DNA of 16,091 nt from Clostridia bacterium (GCA_017412445.1 JAFPYA010000177.1:1-16091), one strand, 5' to 3'. Shown: positions 1-8,827, numbered from the stretch's first letter. Notes: a model not told the origin generated them from the sequence alone. Translations and numbers: made by a program.

Positions 1-297
1 GGTGTTTGCCGCAAAGACGAACACGCCGTCGTAGCTGTTGCGTCTGAGAATGCGGTTTGCGTATCTTGCAAAGCCTATATATGCAAACAGCTTTGTGGCG
101 TAATCCTTTTTGCCGCCTGTCAATTTGCCGGATTTGTAATAATAACAGTTGACTGCGCCGGCGGATGGACTGCTGCCGCTTCTGTCCCAAAGGATAATGT
201 CGTAATCGAAAGCGCAGGCGTTTATATACTTGTATATGTAAGGCGTACGGTTTATGCCGTCCAGCATTACAAAGCAAAACCTTTTTGCTATGTTCAT
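1..297 (-). CDS. Glycosyltransferase-like protein, N-terminal part (cut by window edge)
   Basis: This is the first 99 codons of a leftward gene whose remainder lies outside the window. The peptide begins MNIAKRFCFVMLDGINRTPY and alternates hydrophobic strands with charged segments (FCFVML, YDIILWDRSG, YDGVFVFAANT), which suits the N-terminal Rossmann-like half of a GT4/GT-B glycosyltransferase. The fragment is too short for a firm family call, and no catalytic motif is visible. The ATG lies 4 nt after the TGA of the GT2 gene, so it is almost certainly in the same operon. There is no clear Shine-Dalgarno, which suggests translational coupling to the upstream gene. Any role in surface-polysaccharide synthesis is inferred from position. 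Confidence 0.6.
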   Translation of the reverse strand, partial: MNIAKRFCFVMLDGINRTPYIYKYINACAFDYDIILWDRSGSSPSAGAVNCYYYKSGKLTGGKKDYATKLFAYIGFARYANRILRRNSYDGVFVFAANT

Positions 298-301
298 ATT
301 A

Positions 302-1234
302 TCAGACGTTGTAAAGCTTTATCAGGTACATGATTTTGAATAAAAACGTCTCTACGCGCTTCTGCCTGTAGAAGCCTGTGCGGCTTATATATTTCAGGCG
401 CGCAAAGAAGGAGCTCTGGCTTTCAAAAAAACCTTTGAGCTCGCGCTGTTGCTCGTCGTTTAACAGCGAACGGCAGGTTTCGCCGAAATACCTCAGCTGC
501 ACCGCCATCTTTCTGCTTTCGTCACTTTTAAGGCGTTTTAAGTGGTTCTTTATCCAGCCGAGCTTGGTTTTGCCGTAGCTGAGCTGATTGTTTGTGTGCT
601 GGCGGTAGAGCGCGTGAGGCGCGTTGTCAAAGATTATCTTGCCCGAGGTCGCCGCGATATTGGTTATCCAAAGGTCGTGAGAGTAAATCTCATGCGAAAC
701 GCGCGTATGGTTTACCGCATTCAGTGCCATTTGATGGTTCAGCACCTGATTGTGTCCGGGACAGAAGTTTTGTATGGCGCTGTTGTAAAACGTTATGGGG
801 TGCTTTTGCGTCTGGGTAGTCCGCCCCATGGGCGCAAGGCTTTCGTCCGCCAGAAGCGAGCACGAGGCGTACATTGCAGGCTCTTTGAAGGCGGAAAGCG
901 CGTCTATCGCCGTTTGCATCTTATCGCTTTGCCAATAGTCGTCCTGATCACAAAAGCTGTAATAATCGTAGCCTTGCTCCACGGCGTCCTTTAGCAATTC
1001 AAAAAAGCTGCCCACAAGACCCATGTTTTTGCCCTCTGTAAGGTGCAGATTAGGGTGCTCTTGCATAAGGCTTTGGACGATGCTAACGGTATTGTCGCTT
1101 GAGCCGTCGTCTCTGACAATTATGTCAATTTGGGCGCTGCATTCCTGCCCGAACAGGCTTTCGAGCTGCTGAGCAATGTATTTTTCGCCGTTGTAGGCGG
1201 ATAGGAGCACGACGACGCGCGGCAAATAAGTCAT
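302..1234 (-). CDS. GT2 family glycosyltransferase (rhamnosyltransferase-like)
   Basis: This 310-residue cytosolic glycosyltransferase has a GT-A fold and would transfer a nucleotide-activated sugar to a growing lipid-linked surface glycan. Visible motifs are the opening strand VVVLLSAYNG (about 8-16), VRDDGSSDNT (40-49) with the nucleotide-binding DDG, the metal-binding CDQDDYW (95-101), the HDLW acceptor-side motif (186-189) and YRQHTNNQLSYG (210-221). The last two resemble the HDWW and YRQHxxN signatures of RfbF-type rhamnosyltransferases, though donor specificity cannot be read from sequence. The basic C-terminus lacks a convincing membrane helix. The start is firm: AGGAGG lies 6-7 nt upstream, and the ATG overlaps the TGA of the upstream sugar transferase in an ATGA arrangement, indicating coupled translation. 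Confidence 0.88.
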   Translation of the reverse strand: MTYLPRVVVLLSAYNGEKYIAQQLESLFGQECSAQIDIIVRDDGSSDNTVSIVQSLMQEHPNLHLTEGKNMGLVGSFFELLKDAVEQGYDYYSFCDQDDYWQSDKMQTAIDALSAFKEPAMYASCSLLADESLAPMGRTTQTQKHPITFYNSAIQNFCPGHNQVLNHQMALNAVNHTRVSHEIYSHDLWITNIAATSGKIIFDNAPHALYRQHTNNQLSYGKTKLGWIKNHLKRLKSDESRKMAVQLRYFGETCRSLLNDEQQRELKGFFESQSSFFARLKYISRTGFYRQKRVETFLFKIMYLIKLYNV

Positions 1235-2631
1235 TTGTCGTCCTCCTCTATGTCCTTCTCCGGGTTGAGCGCGGTCACGTGCCCTTCCTCTATGCCCTCG
1301 GTGCTGCTCTTGGTGAACAGCAGGCCTACCGTAGCAAAGGTCAACCTGAGATCTGTAAGCGCGCTCATGCGGTTTATGTAGAGCAGATCGAACTCAAGCT
1401 TCTCGTATGGGTCTGTGTTGTACTTGCCGTAGATCTGGGCGTAGCCCGTCAGCCCCGCCTTGACCTGAAGGCGCAGCTTAAAGTCCGGCATGGTTTTATA
1501 GTACTGCTCGGCGATCTCCGGTCGCTCGGGTCTTGGTCCCACGACCGACATGTCGCCCTTTAAGATGTTGAACAGTTGGGGCAACTCGTCAATTCTGAGT
1601 CTGCGCGCTAACCTCCCTACGGGCGTTATGCGCCTGTCGCTGTCGCCCGAGCTTAAGCGCGCCACGCCGTCCTTCTCAGCGTCCACGCGCATAGAGCGGA
1701 ATTTGAGCATTTCAAACTCACGCGCGCCCTTGGTCAGGCGAACCTGTCTGTATATCACGGGTCCCTTGTCGTAGAGCTTAATTGCCAGCGCCGTCAAGAG
1801 CATTACGGGCGAAGCCACTATAAGTCCCAGCGCAGAAGCGATAATGTCAAACAGGCGCTTTGCCAGAGCATACTCGGGCGTAAGCGTCTTTCGGTTTACA
1901 AACAGCACAGGAGAATCAAAGGACTGTATGTGCTTTGCCTCCTGCATTATCACGTCGCCTATATGCGGCAAAAAGAAACCGGGAATGCCGCGCTCCTTGC
2001 AGTATTTGAGTATGCCGTTGCGGCAGACGGAGTTGACTCCCGCAACGAACACGGCCTCGTAAGCATCGAGCTGAGGACGCAGGTCGTCAAAGCTGCCGTC
2101 ATATTTGAGCTCTCTGGTGATTTTGTACATGCGCTCGGCAGGCTTGCCCGTGATTGAGCCGAAGCGTTTTCTGTCAAGCGAATTGCGGTAGACCAGTATA
2201 GTGCTGCGGGCAGGATTGAGCTTCGTGTAATAGAGCGTGCCTAGGTAAGACCAGACGATGTCGAGCAAAAGGTCGCCCGCGAGCATGCATACAAACGCGA
2301 GCGGGTTTCTTAAATGGTTCCAGCTCACGCACACGATCACATATACTATGGCGACGCTAATCAATTGAGTCAGAAACTGCGCGGAAATAAGGCTCCAGAC
2401 GCGGCTGTAGCCGTACAGATAGGAGTTGTACGTTCTTGCAAAGAGCAATAGGAGCACGCCGTAACCCGCAGTCACATAGTAATTGTAACGGAAGCCTGCC
2501 TCCTTCGCCTGAGGCAGCCCTTCATATCTGAACAGCAGAAACGCTATATAAAACAGAGCGATATTCAGTGCAAAGTGTACAAGCTTTACAGCAAGCAGCT
2601 TTGAGGTGCTGCTGTACTCCGCGTGGTTCAT
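1231..2631 (-). CDS. Undecaprenyl-phosphate sugar phosphotransferase (priming PGT)
   Basis: This 466-residue protein is a large monotopic/polytopic phosphoglycosyl transferase of the WbaP/CpsE type. Such enzymes move a sugar-1-phosphate from a UDP-sugar to undecaprenyl phosphate at the inner membrane face, the committed step of capsule or exopolysaccharide synthesis. The N-terminal half has about four hydrophobic helices (around 14-34, 52-66, 84-103, 111-129) and a Rossmann-like linker (about 143-250). The catalytic bacterial sugar transferase domain spans roughly 254-440, with KRLFDII before the re-entrant helix, the LKFRSM segment (309-314), the DE pair in RIDELPQL (346-353), and GDMSVVGPRPERPE (359-372). 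The sugar is unknown. An AAAGGAG Shine-Dalgarno lies about 12 nt before the ATG, a slightly long spacing. It is first in its operon, behind the promoter at 2687-2716. Confidence 0.93.
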   Translation of the reverse strand: MNHAEYSSTSKLLAVKLVHFALNIALFYIAFLLFRYEGLPQAKEAGFRYNYYVTAGYGVLLLLFARTYNSYLYGYSRVWSLISAQFLTQLISVAIVYVIVCVSWNHLRNPLAFVCMLAGDLLLDIVWSYLGTLYYTKLNPARSTILVYRNSLDRKRFGSITGKPAERMYKITRELKYDGSFDDLRPQLDAYEAVFVAGVNSVCRNGILKYCKERGIPGFFLPHIGDVIMQEAKHIQSFDSPVLFVNRKTLTPEYALAKRLFDIIASALGLIVASPVMLLTALAIKLYDKGPVIYRQVRLTKGAREFEMLKFRSMRVDAEKDGVARLSSGDSDRRITPVGRLARRLRIDELPQLFNILKGDMSVVGPRPERPEIAEQYYKTMPDFKLRLQVKAGLTGYAQIYGKYNTDPYEKLEFDLLYINRMSALTDLRLTFATVGLLFTKSSTEGIEEGHVTALNPEKDIEEDDK

Positions 2632-2686
2632 GCCTGTGTCAAGCTCCTTTTCGATGTGAAGAGTTATTGTTCAGTATCTCTTCATC

Positions 2687-2716
2687 AGTATACCACAAAT
2701 GGGTGCAATTAGTCAA
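2687..2716 (-). promoter_or_regulatory. Sigma-A-type promoter of the polysaccharide operon
   Basis: On the minus strand, TTGACT (2711-2716) and TATACT (2687-2692) are separated by 18 nt, close to the housekeeping consensus. Transcription would begin near 2680, giving a leader of about 50 nt before the sugar transferase ATG. It lies just downstream of the export-block terminator, so the polysaccharide genes have their own start point. Confidence 0.72.
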
Positions 2717-2736
2717 CACCGGCGCATATAATACCC

Positions 2737-2765
2737 AAAAAGACCCCCTTAGCGGAGGTCTTTTT
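2737..2765 (-). terminator. Intrinsic terminator after the ABC exporter genes (bidirectional shape)
   Basis: AAAAAGACC (2737-2745) pairs with GGTCTTTTT (2757-2765), with two further C-G pairs inside and a small loop. Read leftwards it lies 23 nt after the exporter stop codon and ends in a run of U, as expected for a rho-independent terminator. The A-run on the other side makes it work in principle in both directions, but no rightward gene ends here. Confidence 0.85.
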
Positions 2766-2788
2766 GGAAGGACATTCGAGCTATTTTC

Positions 2789-4891
2789 TCAGCCTGCTTC
2801 CTCAAACTGGCTGTTGTACAGTTCGGCGTAAAAGCCGTTTTGGGCAAGCAGCGCTTCGTGCGTGCCGCTTTCGACTATGTCGCCGTGGTTCATTACAAGT
2901 ATGAGGTCGGCGTCCCTTATTGTGGACAGTCTGTGCGCGATAATGAACGAGGTGCGGTTTTCCATAAGCTTATCCATCGCGCTTTGTATGCGCTGCTCCG
3001 TGCGGGTATCGACAGATGACGTGGCCTCGTCCAGTATAAGCATGGGCTTGTCCGCTATCATCGCGCGCGCAATCGTAAGCTGCTGCTTTTGGCCTGCGGA
3101 AAGGCTCACGCTGTCGCTTAGCACGGTATCGTAGCCCTGAGGCAGCGTCTTAATGAAGTGGTGCAGACCCACGGCTCTGCATGCGCTTTTTATTTGCTCT
3201 TCCGAGACGTTCGGAGTATTGTACACAAGGTTTTCGCGCACTGTGCCTTCAAACAGCCACGTATCCTGAAGCACCATGCAGAATTGCTCGTGCACGGCCT
3301 CGCGCCTGATGTCCGAAGTGGGCATGCCGTCAATCAGTATATGCCCATCCTTCAATTCGTGGAAGCGCATCAGCAGGTTGACCATCGTGGTCTTGCCGGC
3401 GCCCGTGGGGCCGACTATGGCGACCTTTTGCCCAGGCTTTGCAACGGCTGAAAAATCGTGGATTACTATCTTGTCCGAGTCCTCATAGCCGAAGCGCACG
3501 TGGTCGAAGCGCACCTCGCCCTTTACGCTGCCCATGTCTGAAAGCTTGCCTTCCTCGGCAGGCATCTCCTCCGCCTCGAGGAAATCAAACACCCTTTCCC
3601 CCGCCGCGGCCGCGCTTTGCAGCGACTGTACCGACTGCGCTATCTGGCTCAATGGCTGGGTAAAGTATCTTACGTACATCATGAAGGCGACTATTACGCC
3701 GAAATCAATTTTGTTCTTCATCGCGAGCGCACCGCCGACCACGCACACAGCAACGTAGCCGAGGTTGCCTATAAAGCCCATTATGGGCATCATTAGGCCC
3801 GCCATGCTCTGCGCCCTGAAGCCGCTTTGCTTGAGCGCACCGTTCATCCGATCAAAGGTGGCAAGTGTCTTATCTTCCGCGTTGTAGGCCTTAACCACGG
3901 TGTGGCCGGAATACATTTCTTCGATGTGCCCGTTCAATACGCCGAGGTTTTTCTGCTGGCGCTCGAAGTACTTCTGGCTTCGCCCCGCTATGGTGCTCAT
4001 TATCATAAAGCCGATAAGGCTTGCGCCTATCGCTGTGGCGGTCATTACGGCGTTTGTGATAAGCATCATGATAAGGCTGCCAAACAGCATTATGACGGCG
4101 GTTATCAGCGTGCCTATGCTTGAGTTCAAGCTTTGACCTATCGTATCTACGTCGTTTGTAACGCGGCTAAGCACGTCGCCGGTCGTGGTCTTGTTGTAAA
4201 ACCACATAGGCAGACGGTTTATCTTAAGCGATATATCTCTTCTGAAGGAGCGCGAGGTCTTCTGCGTCACCTCCGCCATTATAAGGCCCTGCGCGGCGTG
4301 CAGTATCAGACCCATCAGATAAAAGCCGATGAGCACAAGCGCTATGTTCCTGACCGCGTTCATGTCTATTGATGGCTTCACAAGCTGCTGTACGGAATCC
4401 GGGAGCTTGTCAAGCAGTCTCAAGGTCGCGGCGCTGTCCCCGGACGCCTGAGCACTCGCAAGCACACGAATCATGCTTTCCTGATCCATCGCGCTTATGC
4501 TTACGCCGTCTACGGTTATATCCAGCAGGTTCTGTGCTATCGCGCCCTCGGGAATCAGCTCGAGGCTCTCGGGCGTGAGCTGCGCTTGACCTATCTCGCC
4601 GGACGTTCCCGCTCCCATCGTCTCAAAAACCTCGGTCAGCTTTTCGGTTCTTGGGGGAACGCCTTTTGTGACCTCGTTGGTCATGTCCTTGAGCCTGTCG
4701 GGGCCTGCCAGAGTCAGCATGGTGGCAATGGCGGCGCAAATGAGTGCGATTATAATCTTTATCTTGAATTTGCCGCAGTATTTCAGTAGCTTTTTCCATG
4801 TGCCCACGAGGTCGCGCGGCTTTTCACGCGTAAAGCGTCCTGCGCCCCTTCCGTGTCTTGCCGGCCGCGTAGTATAGCGCTTTTCGCTCAT
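2789..4891 (-). CDS. ABC exporter half-transporter, canonical subunit (permease-ATPase fusion)
   Basis: This 700-residue type IV ABC exporter half combines a six-helix membrane domain with a C-terminal ATPase. The ATPase carries Walker A GPTGAGKT (494-501), the Q-loop LQDTW (541-545), signature LSAGQ (597-601), Walker B LILDEATS (618-625) with the catalytic Glu at 622, and the H-loop IAHRLST (651-657). All catalytic residues are canonical, unlike its partner. A basic N-terminal tail (1-30) precedes TM1. The segment between TM1 and the next hydrophobic helix (about 63-180) is over 100 residues, far longer than the usual short extracytoplasmic loop. The ATG overlaps the upstream ABC gene's TGA (ATGA), so the two are co-translated and probably form a heterodimer. 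Substrate is unknown; drug, lipid or peptide export are all possible. Confidence 0.92.
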   Translation of the reverse strand: MSEKRYTTRPARHGRGAGRFTREKPRDLVGTWKKLLKYCGKFKIKIIIALICAAIATMLTLAGPDRLKDMTNEVTKGVPPRTEKLTEVFETMGAGTSGEIGQAQLTPESLELIPEGAIAQNLLDITVDGVSISAMDQESMIRVLASAQASGDSAATLRLLDKLPDSVQQLVKPSIDMNAVRNIALVLIGFYLMGLILHAAQGLIMAEVTQKTSRSFRRDISLKINRLPMWFYNKTTTGDVLSRVTNDVDTIGQSLNSSIGTLITAVIMLFGSLIMMLITNAVMTATAIGASLIGFMIMSTIAGRSQKYFERQQKNLGVLNGHIEEMYSGHTVVKAYNAEDKTLATFDRMNGALKQSGFRAQSMAGLMMPIMGFIGNLGYVAVCVVGGALAMKNKIDFGVIVAFMMYVRYFTQPLSQIAQSVQSLQSAAAAGERVFDFLEAEEMPAEEGKLSDMGSVKGEVRFDHVRFGYEDSDKIVIHDFSAVAKPGQKVAIVGPTGAGKTTMVNLLMRFHELKDGHILIDGMPTSDIRREAVHEQFCMVLQDTWLFEGTVRENLVYNTPNVSEEQIKSACRAVGLHHFIKTLPQGYDTVLSDSVSLSAGQKQQLTIARAMIADKPMLILDEATSSVDTRTEQRIQSAMDKLMENRTSFIIAHRLSTIRDADLILVMNHGDIVESGTHEALLAQNGFYAELYNSQFEEAG

Positions 4892-6645
4892 GCCAATTCC
4901 TCCTTTGAAAGCTGGCTCAAGGCAATCTGCTGATACACGGCGCAGCTTTGCATGAGTTCATCATGCCTGCCCTTGCCCACGATTTTGCCTTCATCCAGAA
5001 CTATGATCTGATCCGCATCGCGTATTGTGCCTATGCGCTGGGCGACTATGACGCGGGTGGAATCGGCGCAGTCCCTGTCGAGCGCCTTTCTGAGCGCCTT
5101 GTCGGTTTTGTAGTCGAGTGCGGAGAAGGAGTCGTCAAATATGAGTATTTCGGGTTTTCTGGCGATAGCGCGGGCGATTGAAATCCTTTGCTTCTGACCG
5201 CCTGAGAGGTTTGCGCCGTTTTGTGCTATGCTGCTGTCGAAGCCGTTTTCCATGGTTGTGATAAACTCTGAGGCTTGAGCGGTGTCGGCAGCGGAAGAAA
5301 CCTCTTCGGCGCCGAGTGCGCCCCTGCCATTGTCGCCAAAGGCGATGTTGTCCGTTACCGTGCCGCCAAACAGCGTAGCTCGCTGGCTGATATAGCCGAT
5401 TTTGTTTCTGAGCGCCTTTTGTTCGTATTCCTTTACGTCCACTCCGTCCACAAGCACTTTACCGTCAGTAGCGTCGTAGAAGCGCGGAATCAGGTTTATC
5501 ACTGTGCTTTTGCCGCAGCCTGTCGAGCCTATGATGGCGAGCGTTTCGCCCTTCTTCGCGGTAAAGCTTATGTCCTCTATCACCTTTTCCTCGGCGTCCG
5601 GGTAGCTGAAGGAAACGCGGTCAAATACGATTTCGCCCTCCCTGCCGGAGATGCCCTCCGTCTTTGAGCCGTCGCGTACCGATGGCGTCACATCGAGCAC
5701 CTCGTTTATGCGCTTCGCCGCGACTAGCGCTCTGGGCAGCATAATGAAAATTGCGACCAGCATCATAAACGCCATTACGACCATAATGGCGTACTGGCTG
5801 AACACCATCATTTCTGAGAACAGGTTTATCCTTTCGGCCATAGCGCTTTTATTTATCAGCACCGCACCTATCCAGTATATGGCAAGTCCCAGCCCGCTCA
5901 TTACAAGCTGTATGCCCGGCATGAGAAACGCCATTGTGCGCTGGGCAAAGAGCTGAGTGCGAGTGAGCTCATCGTTTGCGTTGTCGAACTTCTGCTGCTG
6001 GTAGCCCTCGGCGTTATAGGCTCTGACCACGCTCAGGCCGGTAAGATTTTCGCGCGTGATGCGGTTTACGTTGTCAGTGAGCGCCTGCAGCTTTTTGAAT
6101 TTCGGCAAGGCCACTAATATGCCAACGAGCACTATCACCAGCAAGAGCGCTATTGCGGCGCCTGTCGAAAGCATCCACTCCCATTGCTTGGTGGAGATTT
6201 TGCTGATTGCCCACACCGCCATTATGGGCGCGCGTATGATAGACTGCATGCCCATAACGATTGTGAACTGTACCTGCGTCACATCATTTGTAGAGCGCGT
6301 TATAAGGCTTGCGGTGGAGAAGCGGCCTATCTCGCCCATGGAGAACGCCTGCACCTGAGTAAAGAGCCTGCGCCTCAGAGTATAGCCGAAGCTCGTGGCT
6401 ATGCGGGAGGAGCATACGGCGGTTGCGGCGGAGGCGACGAGGCTGCCGAAGGCGCACAAGAGCATCATGCCGCCTGATGACCATATTTCGCTCATACGGC
6501 TGCCCGGAGTCTGCACGAGGCGGGTAATTGTGGCCATGTAATCGGGCATGGTGAGCTCGAGCCAAACCTGACAGAGTATCAGCGCCACGCTCAAAAGCAC
6601 CAGCAGCCATTCCTTCCTGCCGAGATTTTTAAGCAGTCTTAGCAT
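4888..6645 (-). CDS. ABC exporter half-transporter, degenerate subunit (permease-ATPase fusion)
   Basis: This is a type IV ABC exporter half of 585 residues from the chosen start. Six membrane helices are followed by an ATPase with Walker A GSTGCGKS (373-380), Q-loop ISQRATLFGG (419-428), signature LSGGQ (480-484) and Walker B LIFDD (501-505). The position after the Walker B Asp is Asp505 instead of the catalytic Glu, and the switch His is replaced by Gln536 in VAQRIGT. These substitutions mark the non-canonical subunit of heterodimeric exporters such as BmrCD, LmrCD and TM287/288. The ATG at 6645 was chosen because AAAGGA lies 5 nt before it. An in-frame ATG at 6669 and TTG at 6681 are possible but have poorly spaced ribosome sites. 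It overlaps the next gene by 4 nt. Confidence 0.9.
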   Translation of the reverse strand: MLRLLKNLGRKEWLLVLLSVALILCQVWLELTMPDYMATITRLVQTPGSRMSEIWSSGGMMLLCAFGSLVASAATAVCSSRIATSFGYTLRRRLFTQVQAFSMGEIGRFSTASLITRSTNDVTQVQFTIVMGMQSIIRAPIMAVWAISKISTKQWEWMLSTGAAIALLLVIVLVGILVALPKFKKLQALTDNVNRITRENLTGLSVVRAYNAEGYQQQKFDNANDELTRTQLFAQRTMAFLMPGIQLVMSGLGLAIYWIGAVLINKSAMAERINLFSEMMVFSQYAIMVVMAFMMLVAIFIMLPRALVAAKRINEVLDVTPSVRDGSKTEGISGREGEIVFDRVSFSYPDAEEKVIEDISFTAKKGETLAIIGSTGCGKSTVINLIPRFYDATDGKVLVDGVDVKEYEQKALRNKIGYISQRATLFGGTVTDNIAFGDNGRGALGAEEVSSAADTAQASEFITTMENGFDSSIAQNGANLSGGQKQRISIARAIARKPEILIFDDSFSALDYKTDKALRKALDRDCADSTRVIVAQRIGTIRDADQIIVLDEGKIVGKGRHDELMQSCAVYQQIALSQLSKEELA

Positions 6646-6696
6646 ACTTTTCCTTTCTGTTTCGTTCATTCTGAAATGCAAATATCCTCAAAATAT

Positions 6697-6725
6697 ATTA
6701 TAAGCCCGCGGGCATGCCAAAGCAA
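6697..6725 (-). promoter_or_regulatory. Promoter of the ABC exporter pair, embedded in a hairpin
   Basis: On the minus strand, TTGCTT (6720-6725) and a perfect TATAAT (6697-6702) are 17 nt apart. Predicted initiation near 6690 gives a leader of about 45 nt to the chosen ATG at 6645. The spacer lies inside the inverted repeat at 6702-6737, so the same DNA appears to end the MMPL transcript and start the exporter transcript. Confidence 0.6.
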
Positions 6726-6737
6726 TACTGCGGGCTT
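6702..6737 (-). terminator. Possible intrinsic terminator of the MMPL gene
   Basis: AAGCCCGC (6702-6709) pairs perfectly with GCGGGCTT (6730-6737) around a 20-nt loop that contains the self-complementary GGCATGCC (6711-6718 region). Read leftwards it lies 23 nt after the MMPL stop and is followed by an AT-rich stretch rather than a pure U-run, so termination may be partial and some read-through into the exporter genes is likely. Confidence 0.5.
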
Positions 6738-6760
6738 TAAGATATACTTCAAATATGAAC

Positions 6761-8827
6761 TTATTTAAGGCGGCGCATGTCAAGTGTGGTTTTGATGATC
6801 GCTTTGTCGAGCAGCGCCAGCACCGCAGGCAGAAGGAACATAACCACCACAGCCGAGAGCAGCGAGCCTCTTGCAATGAGCAGACACATGGAGGACACTA
6901 TATCGATATCAGAATACAGACCCACGCCGAAGGTTGCCGCGAAGAAGCTTAGGCTGCTGACGATTATGCTTTGCGCGCTCGATGAGACTGCGTGATTTAT
7001 GGCCTGTTTTTTGTCGAGCCCCTCGAGGCGCCTTTGCTTGTAGCGGGTGGTGAGCAGTATAGCGTAGTCCACTGTAGCGCCGAGCTGTATTGTCGAAATC
7101 AATATGGGACCCACAAAGGGCAACTCCGTGCCGGTGTAGTAAGGTATGCATAGGTTGAGCGCAATGGCAAGCTCAATAAGGGCGACCAAGAGCACAGGCA
7201 GGGATATCGACCTTTGCACCAAAAGTATTATGACGAATATGGCGATTATCGAGATCAGGCTTACCACCTTGAAGTCGGTGTCCGTGCAGGCGATGAGGTC
7301 CTTCGTGCAGGGTGCTTCGCCTATCAGCATGCCGTCCGGATCACAGCGCTTTATTATGCCGTTCAGGCTGTCTATCTGAGCGTTCACCTCATCGGAGGAA
7401 ATCACGTACTCGGAGTTAATGAGCATGAGCTGATAATTGTCACTCTTTATCAGCTTGATAAGGTCGCCCGGCAGCATGAGCTTCGCCATCGCGCCCAAAT
7501 CGTCGAGGCTCGCGTAGCTTAACACGCTGTTTACGCCGTCTACTTGTCCAAGCTCTTTGGTCAGGGTCTTTAGCTCTTCACCCTCCACACGGCTGTCCAA
7601 GAGCACCAAGTGTACCGTGGACATATCGAAGTTCCTGTTCAGCTTTTTGTTGGCCTGCACCGAGGGCAGGTCTTCGGGCAGTACGGTGCTCATATCATAG
7701 TAGACCTTTACGCTGTTGTAGCCGTAAAACGCGGGGAAAACGAGCACGAGCACTATCACGAAGAGAATAACATAATGCTTTGAAACGAGCTTGCCGATAA
7801 AGTCGAGCTTAGGCAGAAGCGGCTTATGGGCGGTTCTGCGAATTGGCTTGTCCATTATTCTCACAGCGCAGGGCAAAAGCACTATAGTGCCTATAAAGCC
7901 CATCACCACGCCCTTTGTCATCACTATACCCAGATCCCTGCCGAGGGTGAAGCTCATGAAGCACAGCGATATGAAGCCCGCCATAGTGGTAAGGCTCGAA
8001 CCGAGTATGGAGGAAAACGTCTGCCCTATTGCGTTAGCCATGGCCGCGTCCTTGTCCTCGGTCAAGGTGCATTGTTCTTTATAGCTGTGCCACAGGAATA
8101 TGGAGTAGTCCATCGTCACGCCCAGCTGCAGCACTGCGGCCACGGCCTTGGTGACGTAGCTGATTTCGCCAAGGAAATAGTTGCTGCCCAAGTTCCACAG
8201 TATCGAAACGCCTATACTTGCAAGGAACAAAAGCGGCAGCAGGAAGGAGTCCATCGTCAGCGTCAACACCACGGCGCAAAGCGCTACGGCGATAGCGACA
8301 TATATAATTTCCTGACTCTCTATCAGCTCTTTGGTGTCCGTCACGACCGCGGTAAGGCCGCTAAGAAAGCACTTTTCGCTCGCCGTCCGCCTGATTTTCT
8401 GCACTGCCTCCATCGTTTCCTCAGATGAGGTGCCTTTTTCAAACAGAACAAAGCTCAGCATGCAGTCGCCGTTTGAGAACATCTGACGCACCTTTTCGGG
8501 CATAAGGCCTATAGGTAGACCGCCGCTTAATGACGCGTAGCCAACGACTGTTCGAACATTATCGATGCTGCTTATCTCGCTTTCGAGCTTGGACAGTTCC
8601 GGCTGCGTGAGCCCCTCGCTGACCAGCATCGCGACGCCGCCTACGCCAAAGTCATCGATGAGTATTTCCTGCCCCTTAACGGTTTCAAGGTCGCTAGGCA
8701 AGTAATACAGCAAGTCATATTTCGTTTTTGTTGCGGCCATGCCCAGGATTGACGGCACAAGCAACGCAAGGCAGATTATCACTATCAGCACTCTGTGTTT
8801 AATCATCCACAGTGTAACTTTATACAT
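6761..8827 (-). CDS. MMPL/RND-family membrane transporter
   Basis: This 688-residue protein is built as two homologous halves. Each has one N-terminal helix, an extracytoplasmic domain, and a cluster of about five membrane helices, the layout of small MMPL/RND transporters (YdfJ-like). Each half has the family's paired acidic site in its second helix cluster: GVTMDYSIF (236-244, Asp240-Tyr241) and GATVDYAIL (583-591, Asp587-Tyr588), thought to carry protons that power transport. Such proteins export lipids, lipid-linked compounds or hydrophobic drugs; the substrate here is unknown. The ATG is preceded by GGGAGG at 10 nt. It is transcribed divergently from the adjacent TetR gene across a shared promoter, so it is the likely regulated target. 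Confidence 0.9.
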   Translation of the reverse strand: MYKVTLWMIKHRVLIVIICLALLVPSILGMAATKTKYDLLYYLPSDLETVKGQEILIDDFGVGGVAMLVSEGLTQPELSKLESEISSIDNVRTVVGYASLSGGLPIGLMPEKVRQMFSNGDCMLSFVLFEKGTSSEETMEAVQKIRRTASEKCFLSGLTAVVTDTKELIESQEIIYVAIAVALCAVVLTLTMDSFLLPLLFLASIGVSILWNLGSNYFLGEISYVTKAVAAVLQLGVTMDYSIFLWHSYKEQCTLTEDKDAAMANAIGQTFSSILGSSLTTMAGFISLCFMSFTLGRDLGIVMTKGVVMGFIGTIVLLPCAVRIMDKPIRRTAHKPLLPKLDFIGKLVSKHYVILFVIVLVLVFPAFYGYNSVKVYYDMSTVLPEDLPSVQANKKLNRNFDMSTVHLVLLDSRVEGEELKTLTKELGQVDGVNSVLSYASLDDLGAMAKLMLPGDLIKLIKSDNYQLMLINSEYVISSDEVNAQIDSLNGIIKRCDPDGMLIGEAPCTKDLIACTDTDFKVVSLISIIAIFVIILLVQRSISLPVLLVALIELAIALNLCIPYYTGTELPFVGPILISTIQLGATVDYAILLTTRYKQRRLEGLDKKQAINHAVSSSAQSIIVSSLSFFAATFGVGLYSDIDIVSSMCLLIARGSLLSAVVVMFLLPAVLALLDKAIIKTTLDMRRLK

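Noticed and set aside
7826..8428. Plus-strand open frame of 200 codons inside the MMPL gene
   Set aside because: It is antisense to a clearly functional membrane-protein gene, has a low-complexity His/Arg/Gln-rich composition and no ribosome site.
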